Shown: positions 7,736 to 17,718 of the stretch, in pieces
How positions within the stretch are numbered: position 1 is the first letter of the stretch
How the letters are laid out: the number at the start of each line of letters is the position of its first letter
NCBI GenBank assembly: GCA_029310945.1
Contig: JARJFC010000035.1
Location: forward strand, 1 to 43,141
Reading direction: 5' to 3'
Length of the DNA stretch: 43,141 nucleotides
Source: Leptospira sp. 96542
GTDB lineage: Bacteria; Spirochaetota; Leptospiria; Leptospirales; Leptospiraceae
Notes under the pieces: model-generated
The model's database searches: none
Told to the model about the DNA's origin: nothing
The model's input: the letters and a program-made list of their open reading frames with translations, nothing else
Position numbers and translations under genes: made by a program

Positions 7736-8419
7736 ATGAAATTAAAATCAACAAATAATAAAATTCCAAAAGTTTTGATTTTTGATTACGACGACACCCT
7801 AGTGCAAACCAGAAAAATCCGGTATGAAACACTCAAACGTATGAGCTCAAAAGTCTTTGGTTATACTTTAGAAACTTCAGAAATAGACGCCGTTTGGGGA
7901 TTGCCTGCAGATGAATTTTTACTTAATTTATTTTCAGATAAAAATGACAACTTATATGAGTTATGGGATATTTATCTACAGTTTTGTGCAGAAGATCCAA
8001 ATATTCCCTATGACTATGTTTTACAATTCATTCAAAAAAATTCAGAAAAATATCGATTTGGAATTTTAACAGCATCAAGTTTCAAAACAGTTTCGAACGA
8101 AATTCAAAAAATAAATTTAGATAAGGAGTTATTCTTTAAAATCCAAACAGCAGAAGAAACAATAGTGCACAAACCAAACCCTGCTGTTTTCGAACCTATC
8201 TGCAAAAAATTATTTCAAGAGGGAGTAACGAAAAGCGAAATTTTATACATTGGAGATTCTCCTTCAGACCACAAAGCGTCTACTGGATTTGGAATTTCAT
8301 TTTTGGGAATGGCGCATGACAATCGTAACATTGACTATTTCAGTTCATTACAAGTTCCCTTTGTAAAAAATTTCTATGAGCTAGAAAACTATTTCGAAAA
8401 TGAATTTCTTAATGATTAA
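7736..8419 (+). CDS. HAD-superfamily hydrolase (phosphatase-like)
   Basis: 227 residues. Motif I is FDYDDTLVQT, with nucleophile Asp17 and acid/base Asp19. Motif II is GILTASS, the motif III lysine is in VHKPNPAVF, and motif IV is YIGDSPSDHKAS. The helical cap between motifs I and II places it with the beta-phosphoglucomutase/phosphoglycolate phosphatase type. It is cytoplasmic and the substrate cannot be predicted. GTTGGA lies 8 bp before the ATG. The neighbour 61 bp downstream on the same strand is a UDG-like gene that may share the transcript. Confidence 0.85.
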   Translation: MKLKSTNNKIPKVLIFDYDDTLVQTRKIRYETLKRMSSKVFGYTLETSEIDAVWGLPADEFLLNLFSDKNDNLYELWDIYLQFCAEDPNIPYDYVLQFIQKNSEKYRFGILTASSFKTVSNEIQKINLDKELFFKIQTAEETIVHKPNPAVFEPICKKLFQEGVTKSEILYIGDSPSDHKASTGFGISFLGMAHDNRNIDYFSSLQVPFVKNFYELENYFENEFLND

Positions 8420-8480
8420 AATTTACAAAATCATTGAATTCGCTTGAATAAAAAATTGAAATTTAATTTTTTGTTAGGTT

Positions 8481-9155
8481 ATGGATATTTTAGATTATAC
8501 GGATAAAGAGTCGAAATTATTTGGAAAATGGAAAGACAAAGAAATACACAAAGACCAAGTGTTTATAGAGGACGGAATTTTAGACCCCAATTTATGGTTT
8601 GATGCAAACAACAAAAATTTGAAAATACTTTTAGTTCTGAAAGAGGCTTATGGAGGCAATGAATCTTGGGATCTAAAGGAATTGATAAGAAATGATTGGA
8701 GAGGACCAAAATATAAAATCTGGTGGACAGTCTCTTATTGGCTTTATGGTATCCAAAATGGATTGAAAGGAATCAACGCCAAACTACCGGATGAACAAGA
8801 ATTATACAAAGAATGTGCAAACTACCTTTTGTCAGCTGCCGTTGCGAATATCAAAAAATCCTCAGGTAAATCCTACTCTGAATCGGAAGATCTAAAAAAT
8901 TATGCTCAAGCCGATAAAGATGAGTTGTTACAACAAATTGAATTGATCAATCCTGATATAATCCTTTGCGGTAGCACAAAACAATATTTAGACGAAATAG
9001 GAATTGTGAGTTCACCTATCGAAGGCATAACATATTTTTCTAAAACAAAAGACGATAAAATATTAATCGATTATTACCACCCTGCCAATCAATATCCAGA
9101 AGCACTTTGTTATTATACTCTTGTGCACTTGGCTCTCAAATACCATTCAATTTAG
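8481..9155 (+). CDS. Uracil-DNA-glycosylase-fold-like protein, function unknown
   Basis: 224 residues, soluble. The order of motifs resembles the UDG superfamily: an early strand with LKILLVLKEAYGG, a central INPDIILCGSTKQYL strand, and a late YYHPANQYP motif that recalls the HPS loop. The active-site residues of true UDGs (GxDPY, Asn/Asp) are not evident, so it is probably not a base-excision glycosylase. Similar proteins are usually annotated as hypothetical. Its last 9 bp overlap the end of the convergent sensor kinase gene. The family call is tentative. Confidence 0.5.
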   Translation: MDILDYTDKESKLFGKWKDKEIHKDQVFIEDGILDPNLWFDANNKNLKILLVLKEAYGGNESWDLKELIRNDWRGPKYKIWWTVSYWLYGIQNGLKGINAKLPDEQELYKECANYLLSAAVANIKKSSGKSYSESEDLKNYAQADKDELLQQIELINPDIILCGSTKQYLDEIGIVSSPIEGITYFSKTKDDKILIDYYHPANQYPEALCYYTLVHLALKYHSI

Positions 9156-11306
9156 GACAAAGTTTATTTCGTATTTTGCACCTTGGCTGCGATCGATTTG
9201 GACATTGCCGTTGATTTGTTTTACCAATGTATCAACCAACTGTAAGCCAAAACCAGGCGTGTTGGAAAATGTTACATCATTGGGTATACCTGGGCCATTG
9301 TCTGCATAAGATAAAAAAACATGTTTATCATTTTTTGATAATTGAAATTTAATTTCACCATTGGAATTCTCTTTAAAGGCATGTTTCATCGAATTTGTAA
9401 TCAGTTCGTTGATAATGATCCCTAAATGAGATAATAACTTTGCTCCCAATTCAAACTCATCATCTAAAATTTCCACTTTCACTGATACAGTATGTGGAAA
9501 AATACTTAGTATTTCTTCGATAAGTGATGGGAAATATTCTTTGACAGGAACGGAATTATCGGTTTTGGAGTGATACAAACGATCGTAAAGTACAATCATA
9601 CTTTTAACTCTTCCAGCTGCTTCAAGTAAGATTGTTTTGTTTTCGATGGAAGTTTGTGCATTTGCTTGTAAACTTAAAAGAGTAAAAACTGCACTCATAT
9701 TGTTTTTCACTCGGTGGTGAATTTCTTTTAGAATATGTTCTTTTTCAGATAATAAAGTTTTTATTTTTAAATCTGCCAAACTACGATTAGTTTCATCTCG
9801 CAATATTACTGTAAAAAGTTTTTCACCATCCAAATCAATTTGTGAAATGGAAGCTTCGATAGGAAATTCTTCTCCATTCTTCCGAAGCCCTTTGATTTGG
9901 CCGAGTGAACCCATACCTCGTTTGCTCACTCCCGTTTTTCCAAAATTGTCAATATGTTTGTCATGTTGGCTTCTAAAGTCCATGGGAATGAGTTGGGTAA
10001 GCGGCTCACCTATCATTTCCGTGGATTCATAACCAAACATTGATTCGGCTGCTGCATTGAATAAAATTATTTTTTTATTTGCGTCAACACTGATGATAGC
10101 ATCCATTGCGGATTCTAAAATTTGCGTAAGTCTTGCTTCCGATTTTTTTATACTTCGGACGTTTGCTATCCGTTCGGAGATGTCACGTCCCACAGCAATG
10201 TATCCAATGTGTTGGGAATTTTTATTATTTAGGATAATTGTGTTAACTTCAATATCAACAGTATTGCCAGCTTTATTTTTTTGTATGACTTCTCCAATGT
10301 AATTTCCATTTGCGAATATAGATTGGAAAACTTCCTCTCTTGAAATTCCCACAAATTCTGTTTCTAAAACATCATTGACGAATTTTCCGTACACTTCGTC
10401 CGACTTCCAACCGTAAATCCTTTGAGCAGCAGAATTCCAATAGGTAATTTTTAAATTTGGATCTGTTACGATGATGGAATCGGAAACATTATTTAACATG
10501 TTTGCTTGTTTCGCTATTTCGGTTTGTATTTTGTATTCTTCCGTTACATCGCGAAATACAAGAACAACCCCACTCGTATTGCCCTTTAAATCTTTAATAG
10601 GCGAACCAGAATCAGCAATTTGGAATTCTTCCCCGTCTTTTGAAACCAAAACCGTGTGATTGGCGAGCCCCACAATTTGGTCAGTTTTTAGAACCAAATC
10701 AACGGGGTTTTCGACAGGCTCTCTGGTTTTTGAATTGATGATTTTAAAAATCTCGCTGAGAGGTTTGCCTTTTGCTAGATCAAAATTCCACCCTGTTAAA
10801 TGCTCAGCAATGGGATTCATATGTAGTATATTTCCTTGGATGTCCGTGGCAATCACAGCATCTCCAATGGAATGCAAAACCGTTTCGAGGTGTTCTTTCT
10901 GGTGTTTGGTGAGTTCATTGGCTCGGAATAACTTAAAAGCCATCTTGATGGAGGCATCAAGAACAGTAATGCCAGAGTTTTTTACGACATAACCATAGGA
11001 AGTGATGGTTTCCGTTTTTTGCACGACCTCCCTCTCTGTATGTGACGAAAGGAACACAACAGGAATTTGGCGGTGCTTTAGAATTTCTGTGGCTGTTTCT
11101 GTTCCATCCAAACCGTCCCCTAAATCGATATCCATGAGGATGAGATCAAAATTCATCTCATTTTTTAGGATTAACTCTAATGCAGATTCACCGTCCATGA
11201 CATGCCGAACGGAATAACCCTCTCTTTCCAGCTGGCTTTTCTCCATCATCGCCAAAAGTGCTTCATCTTCGACGAGTAAAATGGATTTTTCAGGGAAAGC
11301 GATCAT
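9147..11306 (-). CDS. REC-PAS-PAS-PAS sensor histidine kinase (HisKA_2 type)
   Basis: 719 residues, no membrane segment, so cytoplasmic. An N-terminal receiver domain (LLVEDEALL; phosphoacceptor Asp59 in LILMDIDLG) covers roughly residues 8-120. Three PAS domains follow (about 140-260, 265-385 and 390-505; examples VLHSIGDAVIATDIQGNI, ISVDANKKIILFNAAAESMF). The kinase core has the HisKA_2 box KEIHHRVKNNMSAVFTLLSL and an HATPase_c domain with NSMKHAF and DNGPGIP. A receiver at the front suggests it is itself a phosphorelay target that then signals through an unlinked regulator. GAGG lies 8 bp before the ATG. No response regulator of its own is adjacent; CreB, 5.7 kb away, belongs to CreC. Confidence 0.9.
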   Translation of the reverse strand: MIAFPEKSILLVEDEALLAMMEKSQLEREGYSVRHVMDGESALELILKNEMNFDLILMDIDLGDGLDGTETATEILKHRQIPVVFLSSHTEREVVQKTETITSYGYVVKNSGITVLDASIKMAFKLFRANELTKHQKEHLETVLHSIGDAVIATDIQGNILHMNPIAEHLTGWNFDLAKGKPLSEIFKIINSKTREPVENPVDLVLKTDQIVGLANHTVLVSKDGEEFQIADSGSPIKDLKGNTSGVVLVFRDVTEEYKIQTEIAKQANMLNNVSDSIIVTDPNLKITYWNSAAQRIYGWKSDEVYGKFVNDVLETEFVGISREEVFQSIFANGNYIGEVIQKNKAGNTVDIEVNTIILNNKNSQHIGYIAVGRDISERIANVRSIKKSEARLTQILESAMDAIISVDANKKIILFNAAAESMFGYESTEMIGEPLTQLIPMDFRSQHDKHIDNFGKTGVSKRGMGSLGQIKGLRKNGEEFPIEASISQIDLDGEKLFTVILRDETNRSLADLKIKTLLSEKEHILKEIHHRVKNNMSAVFTLLSLQANAQTSIENKTILLEAAGRVKSMIVLYDRLYHSKTDNSVPVKEYFPSLIEEILSIFPHTVSVKVEILDDEFELGAKLLSHLGIIINELITNSMKHAFKENSNGEIKFQLSKNDKHVFLSYADNGPGIPNDVTFSNTPGFGLQLVDTLVKQINGNVQIDRSQGAKYEINFVLN

Positions 11307-11432
11307 AGAAAATACCTCATTCCGGACTCATTTGGTGTTATATGCCAAAATCCCAGAGGGGAAGTTTATACAAGGACGAAAATCATGGCAAGACAAAATG
11401 AAAATAAGAATAATTTTAATTCTAAAAATTTA

Positions 11433-11504
11433 CGCGCAAGGGACAGGGCTTGGTCTGCCGAGGGCAGACGGGAGCGAATGCGAACCCTGGACTGGCCCGG
11501 TCGG
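11433..11504. repeat. GC-rich dispersed intergenic repeat, copy A
   Basis: A GC-rich block in an AT-rich gap, with a 7-bp perfect hairpin GTCTGCC-gag-GGCAGAC at 11453-11469 followed by GGGAGC and GCGAACCCTGGA. The minus strand of 40087-40162 carries nearly the same string, including the hairpin and GCGAACCCTGGA. It begins CGCGCAAGGGACAG, recalling CGCACAAGGGATAG at 42956. Confidence 0.7.
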
Positions 11505-11558
11505 AAAATCAATTAAATATATTTTTAAGAGAAAATTCGATGCGCCCACATTAGAATA

Positions 11559-12134
11559 TTAGCGTTTTAGTATTCCATAAAATATAACGTTAACTACCTC
11601 GTTTTGGAATTGATGGATATTTAGCGGTACTGTGATGGAAAACCTATTGTTTATTAGTTTGTCAATGGAAGCCAAAAACAAATGAACTGCCACCTCAGGC
11701 ATAAATCCGTCTCTAAGTTCGCCTTTTTTTTTGGCAGCATTGAATATACGAGAAAGAATTTTTGGTAGTTCGGTTTCTCTGAATTTGGTAATATTTTCTG
11801 TAATGTGCGGGAATAATTCTGAAATCTCACGGATAAATTCATCTAACATTGTACTAGGCGAATCTTCTACAAATGTCTTATGCATTTTGTTGAATTTTTC
11901 TACAGCGGACAGTGATTCGTCGTCTGCAATCTGATTTAGAATTTGAGTGTTTATCTTTTGTCTATGATCTAAATAAAATTCCAATAGATCCTGTTTATTA
12001 GAATAGAATTTATACAAAGTTTTACGGCTAATTTTTAAAGAACTTGCGATTTCTTCCATTTTTGTTTTGGAATATCCATATTTCGAAAACAGTTCTTCCG
12101 CCTTATCTAATATTCTAATTTGAACAGGATCCAA
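11559..12134 (-). CDS. TetR-family regulator of the RND efflux operon
   Basis: 191 residues. The N-terminal TetR helix-turn-helix reads AEELFSKYGYSKTKMEEIAS then LKISRKTLYKFYSNKQDLL. The start is TTG at 12134, supported by AAAGGAG 6 bp upstream; no nearby ATG replaces it. It is the third gene of a minus-strand series, 11 bp after the RND transporter gene, so it is expressed with the pump and is likely its repressor. The C-terminal ligand-binding domain shows no diagnostic feature. The operator should lie upstream of tolC near 16795-17043, but I could not identify it with confidence. Confidence 0.88.
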   Translation of the reverse strand: MDPVQIRILDKAEELFSKYGYSKTKMEEIASSLKISRKTLYKFYSNKQDLLEFYLDHRQKINTQILNQIADDESLSAVEKFNKMHKTFVEDSPSTMLDEFIREISELFPHITENITKFRETELPKILSRIFNAAKKKGELRDGFMPEVAVHLFLASIDKLINNRFSITVPLNIHQFQNEVVNVIFYGILKR

Positions 12135-12145
12135 TTTGTACTCCT

Positions 12146-15100
12146 TTACTCTGCTATTTTTTTATTCTTTGGTTCAATCCATCTGCAAATATATTGATAC
12201 ACTGCAGGAATTACATACAAAGTTAAAATTGTGGATGAAATCAAACCACCAATGACAGTAACACCCATCGTTGTCCTCTGTTTGGATGCTTCATTCAAAC
12301 CAATAGCAACAGGAAGCATACCAGCGATGAGAGCAATGGATGTCATAAGAATGGGTCTGAGCCTTGCCCTGCCCGCTTCAATGAGTGCCGTCACTGTATC
12401 CACTCCAGTTTTTTGTAAGTCTTTTGCAAAATCAATGAGAAGAATGGAATTTTTAGTGGCCAATCCAAAAAGTAAAATCATTCCAATGTTCGCAAAAATA
12501 TCCATTGCTTTGCCTGTTAGATACAATCCAAAAAAAGCACCCGTCATCGCAAGTGGAATGACAACAAGAATAGAGATGGGAATGATAAAACTTTCATAAA
12601 GTGATGCAAGCACAAGGTAAATAAACACCACCCCCAATCCAAGGGCAATTGCGATATTTTTTCCGGTCGATTCAAGGTTTTCTGTTTGGCCACTGTATGA
12701 TATTTTTAGACCTTCAGGCAGAGGCAATTCTTCTCCCACTACACGCTGTAATTCGGACATAGCAAATCCAGAACCGCGCCCATTCGGATCTGTATCAGCA
12801 GAAATTTCCACAGCCCTAGCCCGATTTTGCCTGAGTATGGTAGCAGGACCAGTACTTGAAATTCCAGAACTAACGTATGATAGGGGAACTAAAAATCCAT
12901 TGATGTTCGCTACTTTAACTTGATTGTAATTTTTCTCCAGATTTCTTTGTTCATCGAACATTCGTACTCTAATATCGTATTCGAGATTGTTTTCGCGAAA
13001 AACCGCAGCTTTGTCACCTTCCACAATGGTTCTAAGTTCTCTACCCATCGATTGCGGATTGACACCTAGTTTAACGATTTGATCTCCTTTGGGAATTATT
13101 TTGAATTCGGGTGCACCATCACGGAGACTGATGTCTGGATCTGTAAGGTCTTTCATTATTTTTATCTTCTCAAACAATTGTTTACTGTAAGATTCCACTA
13201 ACTCTGCATCATTTCCAGTAATAACAAATGAAAATGACCTTTGACCACCGCCCATCGCATCAAAGTTTTTGACAATTGGTTTTGCATAAGCATAATCTGT
13301 AAGATTTTTACGAATATATTCTTTGAACTGAGGAGTATTCATTTTTCGTTGTTTTGAACTTACTAATTCAACATATATGTCGATTTTATTTTGTTTAATA
13401 TAACCCGCAGTGAGTTTGATTTCCTTTTTTGCTCGGAGAAGTTCATTCACTTCTTCATTTAATTTTTTTGTGGCTTCTAAACTTGCACCTGGCGGGAGTT
13501 CGAATGTGATCGTAAACTGTCCCAAGTCTTGAGTGGGAATAAATTCCGACTTTAACATTTTAGATACAAATATACTACTCACAAAAATAAACACAGCAAA
13601 ACTAACAACGATGAGTGGATATTTGGTTGTAATCTTTAAAGTTTTTACATAAACATTGGTTAATTTTTCCTGAAAACGATCGAATAAAACAAGGGGAATT
13701 GATAAAATTCTTTCAATTCGACCTGGTTCTTTAATTGAATGTTCGCCGCCAAAATAGGCAGACATCATCGGAGCTATTGTCAATGCATCGTACAATGATA
13801 TTAACAATGCAAAACAAACAGTTAGTCCGAATGGTTTTAAAATTTGACCGATCACACCATCGATAAATCCAATTGGACCAAATACTGCGAGTATCGCAAA
13901 CGTTGTAGCAAGTACTGCTAACGTAACTTCTTTGGTTCCGTCGAGGGCAGCCTGTTTGCTATCCTTTCCCATTTCACGGTGTCTATGGATATTTTCGCGG
14001 ACAACAATGGCGTCATCAATAAGCAATCCAACTGCGAGAGACATGGCAAGTAATGTCATTGTGTTGATTGTAAAACCAGCTAAGTTCATTAAAATAAAAG
14101 AACCGAGGAGAGAGGTTGGTAAGGCAAGACCAGTAATGATAGTCGATCGAACACTTCCTAGAAAAAATAAAACAACGATGATGGTTAAAAAAATTCCAAT
14201 AAAAATTGATTCTTCCACATCCCAAACATTGTCTTTCACTACTTTCGAAGAATCGTTGTAATAATCAAACTGAACATTAGGATATTCTTTTCTTAAAGAT
14301 TCGATTCGATTTTTAACTGCATCGGCAACATCAACGGAGTTCGATCCGGACTGTTTGTATACTAACAAAAACAAGGCTGGTTTTCCATTCCAGTAAGCGA
14401 GAGATGTTATATCTTCTGAACCAGTGGTCACTCGTGCAACGTCACCGACCTGTATTGGTATTTCGTTGTTCAAAAAACTAATTGGTACATTTTTAATATC
14501 TTCAAAATTTCTATATTCATTTATTGTACGAAAATTTAGGTCTGATTTTTCACCACGAATTTTACCAGCAGGGATATTCGAGCCGCCAGCTGTTATTTTC
14601 TGTGAAACAGTCGAAGCGGCGATGTTTCTGGCCATTAGTTTATTACGATCCAATTCTACCCATATTTCTTTTTTTCGACCACCAATGATGTCGACAGAAC
14701 CGACGTTATTGACTGATACTAACCTTTGTTTAATTGTCTCTGAAGCGAAATCGTAAAACTCATTATTTCCCATTTCCGATTGTAACGAAATACTAATGAT
14801 CGGCAAGTCAGACGGGTCAAATCTTCTAATGACCGGCTCTTCAACTTCGGTCGGTAGTTTTTTTTTGGCAAAAGCCACTTTATCTCTGATTTGCTGTTCC
14901 GCATAAGCGATGTCTGTATCAGATGCAAACTCAGCAACGATAACTGCGGATCCTTCGTTACAAGTGGATCGGATTTTTTTTAGCCCAGAGATAGTGGATA
15001 ATTCATCTTCAATGGGTTTGGATACCAAGGTTTCCATTTCATTGGGCGCAGCACCAGGATATGTTACATTGACTGCTATGGTTGGAAAACTAATATCTGG

Positions 15101-15211
15101 AAAATTTTCAACACCTAACTTTCCAAAACTGACAATACCTACAACAACTATTAGTATGACAGTGCAGGCAATAAATACTGGTCTTTCGATTGATAATTTT
15201 GCTAAATTCAT
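12146..15211 (-). CDS. RND efflux transporter permease (HAE1-like)
   Basis: 1021 residues, normal RND length. It begins MNLAKLSIERPVF, has the first transmembrane helix at about 10-30, two large periplasmic loops, and the proton-relay pair in LAVGLLIDDAIVVRENI near residue 400. The double Asp marks drug-type (HAE) rather than heavy-metal (HME) RND pumps. The late helix bundle has GLATKNSILLIDFA and RPILMTSIALIAG. The gene overlaps tolC by one base (TAATG) and is followed by tetR. No membrane-fusion (periplasmic adaptor) gene is present in the operon, which is unusual for RND pumps of this kind. The adaptor may be encoded elsewhere. Confidence 0.95.
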   Translation of the reverse strand: MNLAKLSIERPVFIACTVILIVVVGIVSFGKLGVENFPDISFPTIAVNVTYPGAAPNEMETLVSKPIEDELSTISGLKKIRSTCNEGSAVIVAEFASDTDIAYAEQQIRDKVAFAKKKLPTEVEEPVIRRFDPSDLPIISISLQSEMGNNEFYDFASETIKQRLVSVNNVGSVDIIGGRKKEIWVELDRNKLMARNIAASTVSQKITAGGSNIPAGKIRGEKSDLNFRTINEYRNFEDIKNVPISFLNNEIPIQVGDVARVTTGSEDITSLAYWNGKPALFLLVYKQSGSNSVDVADAVKNRIESLRKEYPNVQFDYYNDSSKVVKDNVWDVEESIFIGIFLTIIVVLFFLGSVRSTIITGLALPTSLLGSFILMNLAGFTINTMTLLAMSLAVGLLIDDAIVVRENIHRHREMGKDSKQAALDGTKEVTLAVLATTFAILAVFGPIGFIDGVIGQILKPFGLTVCFALLISLYDALTIAPMMSAYFGGEHSIKEPGRIERILSIPLVLFDRFQEKLTNVYVKTLKITTKYPLIVVSFAVFIFVSSIFVSKMLKSEFIPTQDLGQFTITFELPPGASLEATKKLNEEVNELLRAKKEIKLTAGYIKQNKIDIYVELVSSKQRKMNTPQFKEYIRKNLTDYAYAKPIVKNFDAMGGGQRSFSFVITGNDAELVESYSKQLFEKIKIMKDLTDPDISLRDGAPEFKIIPKGDQIVKLGVNPQSMGRELRTIVEGDKAAVFRENNLEYDIRVRMFDEQRNLEKNYNQVKVANINGFLVPLSYVSSGISSTGPATILRQNRARAVEISADTDPNGRGSGFAMSELQRVVGEELPLPEGLKISYSGQTENLESTGKNIAIALGLGVVFIYLVLASLYESFIIPISILVVIPLAMTGAFFGLYLTGKAMDIFANIGMILLFGLATKNSILLIDFAKDLQKTGVDTVTALIEAGRARLRPILMTSIALIAGMLPVAIGLNEASKQRTTMGVTVIGGLISSTILTLYVIPAVYQYICRWIEPKNKKIAE

Positions 15212-16794
15212 TAGTTTTCCTCGGCATTCAAAGCTGCTATTTGTTCTGGGTTAATTGCATATTTTTCAAAAAATGTTCCTTTTGAAATTTCGTACTGGAT
15301 GATTGCAATATTATACGAAATAAGTGTTTGTGAATGATTGGATTGAGAACGAACATAGGCATCCATTGCATTTTTTAACACAACAGAAGTTCCCCTTCCA
15401 TTTTTAAAAGCAGAGAGCGCTTTATCATAAAACAGTTTACTCTCGGTTTTATTTTTTTTTGCTTCTAAATAGAGCTCATAACTTACTTTTATATTTTCTC
15501 TTTTCGATAAAAGGTCAGCACGCACATTGTTCTGAGTTTCGATCCATTCAAGTTGAGCTTGTCTTTTATTAGAATCTGCTTTTTTGTATTCAGCTTCAGC
15601 CGTTTCATTGCCAAGCGGATATTCAATTTTAAATTCGGCTGTGTTTTGATTGAAACGCCCTCCTAAGATCCCGTAAAAATCTTGCGGAAATTGTTGGTTA
15701 TAATTTTTAAAATTATAAGTTCCACCCACAGTGAAGTTAGGCAACAAACCATTGTCTGCTGATTTTAAATTATCCTCTGAGTTACGAAGCAACAATAAGG
15801 AAGCACGGACATCGTATCTTTTTTCTAAGGCATCTTTTAATTCTGTTTCGTAATTCTCTGACACAAGAATTTCTTCTTCATTTAGGATTGGTATAAAGGA
15901 AAAATTCTCTTCAGGTTCTTTGCCAAGCGAAGTAAGCAACTCTCTTCTTGTTTTGTTTCTTTCTAGTTCCGAATTTTTTACTGCACTCGTAGCTGAGAGC
16001 ACTATCGAATTCCATTGATGAATGTCTCCTGTTGTATCGAATCCATAATTTGCTTTTTTCGAATAAATATCTCGTATTAGTTTTGCATTTTTTAATAAAG
16101 AAGTATTGGTTTCTAAATTTTCCTCAGCCAAACTCAAATTCCAAAACTCGATGAGCGAGTTGACCAAACTTTTAGATAGTGAATCCAATGTGTTTAGTCT
16201 CTGTATAGAAGATGACCTTCTAGCAGTTGCTAATTTTAGTCTATCCTGGTATCCAAAAAAGTTTTTTAAAAGATCTTGACTGATGTTGATTCCAACGGTA
16301 GCAAAATGATAGGAAGGTTGGGCAAACCCTGAAAACCCAGAAATGGTATTATTTCCCGTTTTGCCAGCATTGGTTTCATAACGATTGTCTATGATTGATA
16401 TTCCCAGACTCGTCCCTGTGCTAAACTTTTTGTTGATTCCCGCCTGTAGTGTGTTATCCGTAACTTTGGTTCCTTGGATGACATACTGTGGTAGATCAAA
16501 GTTGGTAGTATTCTTCGCTGAACCCTTTGCTTCAAGGTTCCATGCGTAGTTACCATTCGTTTTTTCCCAATCGTAGTTGCTTGTTTTTAACTGCAGTTTT
16601 AGAGTTTGCGCCTTTACTTGGTTATCCCAAGACATGCGAAGTATATCTTCCATCCGCATATGGTTTGTCTTTTCTTGAGATTCCGCCGCAAGCGAACCAA
16701 ATACCAAAACAGAATGTAACAAGACAAAAATTCCAAGAATTTTAACACTCGTTCTTCCAGGAAAGACCCGGTATGAATTTTTAAATGGAAACAT
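15211..16794 (-). CDS. TolC-family outer-membrane efflux protein
   Basis: 527 residues from ATG 16794, chosen because AAAGGA lies 8 bp upstream; an in-frame start 46 codons further up gives an implausible N-terminus. A signal peptide (ILGIFVLLHSVLVFGSLAAE) is followed by two repeats of the TolC/OEP fold, with long coiled-coil helices around LEENLETNTSLLKNAKLI-type stretches and a final helix LISYNIAIIQYEISKGTFF, typical of the family's end. It is the first gene of the tolC-RND-tetR operon, reading away from creB. It forms the outer-membrane exit duct. Which adaptor it uses is not visible here. Confidence 0.9.
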   Translation of the reverse strand: MFPFKNSYRVFPGRTSVKILGIFVLLHSVLVFGSLAAESQEKTNHMRMEDILRMSWDNQVKAQTLKLQLKTSNYDWEKTNGNYAWNLEAKGSAKNTTNFDLPQYVIQGTKVTDNTLQAGINKKFSTGTSLGISIIDNRYETNAGKTGNNTISGFSGFAQPSYHFATVGINISQDLLKNFFGYQDRLKLATARRSSSIQRLNTLDSLSKSLVNSLIEFWNLSLAEENLETNTSLLKNAKLIRDIYSKKANYGFDTTGDIHQWNSIVLSATSAVKNSELERNKTRRELLTSLGKEPEENFSFIPILNEEEILVSENYETELKDALEKRYDVRASLLLLRNSEDNLKSADNGLLPNFTVGGTYNFKNYNQQFPQDFYGILGGRFNQNTAEFKIEYPLGNETAEAEYKKADSNKRQAQLEWIETQNNVRADLLSKRENIKVSYELYLEAKKNKTESKLFYDKALSAFKNGRGTSVVLKNAMDAYVRSQSNHSQTLISYNIAIIQYEISKGTFFEKYAINPEQIAALNAEEN

Positions 16795-17043
16795 ATTTTG
16801 TATCCTTTGTTTCTTTAGGGAACAAATATCGTTTACTGTGTTTCCTGTCAAGCAATAACCAAAAATCCTTCTGGAATGGCAATTTTTAAGTGAATCTACG
16901 ATGTTTTGGAGGCGGAATGGGGTTTTTGACACCGATTGGCAGGAGAGGGGGACAGAACTTTCTGTCTGAATACTACAAATGAAAATTGCGAAGATGATTT
17001 GACGCGGGATTCACTTGTTTGTTTTCTTTGAAACAATTACGAT

Positions 17044-17718
17044 ATGGCCCAAACCATTCTCATCATAGAAGACGAACCAGGAATATTAGAAACGATTCAA
17101 ATCACTTTAGAAACAGAAGGTTTTCGTTTTAAATCAGCAATGACTGGGGAAGCAGGACTTGAAGCTTTGGACGAAACAATTAAACTAGTGTTACTTGACA
17201 TAGGACTTCCAGACCAAACTGGTTTTTCTGTTTTGAAAGAAATTAGAAAATTGGTTAACACTCCAGTCATTCTCCTTACGGCACGAAACGCAGAAATCGA
17301 TAAGGTTTTAGGTCTTGAACTCGGTGCTGATGATTACGTAGTCAAACCATTTAGCCCGAGAGAGTTAACAGCCAGAATACGAGCGATTTTAAGGCGAACC
17401 GAAGCTAATCTCCACGAAACAAAGAGCAAACCTTTTCGGTTGGATACAAAACGAAAAATTATATATTATTTTGAAACTTCCCTTATACTTTCCCCATACG
17501 AATTCAAAACGTTAGAATTGTTTTTAGAAAATCCTGGCAGGATATTTTCGCGCGAAGAAATCATGGACAAAGTTTGGACAGAACCAGAAGATAGTTTTGA
17601 TAGGGCTGTGGATACAGTAATCAAGAACATTCGCATTCGTCTAAAGGATGTTAAACCAGATCTGGATCCTATAGAAACTAAACGCAGCCAAGGTTATGGA
17701 CTAAAAGATAAAATATGA
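17044..17718 (+). CDS. creB: CreB-like OmpR-family response regulator
   Basis: 224 residues. The receiver domain starts AQTILIIEDEPGILE, with phosphoacceptor Asp52 in LVLLDIGLPDQTG and the conserved Lys in ADDYVVKPFSPRE. The C-terminal winged helix (LSPYEFKTLELFLENPGRIF, SREEIMDKVW, DTVIKNIRIRLKDV) is of the OmpR/PhoB type. CreB rather than another OmpR protein is supported by the order creB-creC-creD. Its TGA overlaps the ATG of creC (ATGA at 17715-17718). CreBC in enterics responds to carbon source and cell-wall stress and activates creD; that role here is inferred. It is divergent from tolC across a 249-bp gap. Confidence 0.88.
   Translation: MAQTILIIEDEPGILETIQITLETEGFRFKSAMTGEAGLEALDETIKLVLLDIGLPDQTGFSVLKEIRKLVNTPVILLTARNAEIDKVLGLELGADDYVVKPFSPRELTARIRAILRRTEANLHETKSKPFRLDTKRKIIYYFETSLILSPYEFKTLELFLENPGRIFSREEIMDKVWTEPEDSFDRAVDTVIKNIRIRLKDVKPDLDPIETKRSQGYGLKDKI

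Noticed and set aside
8450..8472. AAAAAATT/AATTTTTT hairpin as a terminator between the HAD and UDG-like genes
   Set aside because: Pure A/T stem of 8 bp in an AT-rich gap, easily due to chance.
16801..16850. TetR operator before tolC (GGAACA...TGTTTCC)
   Set aside because: The dyad is imperfect and needs a bulge; not reliable enough to list.
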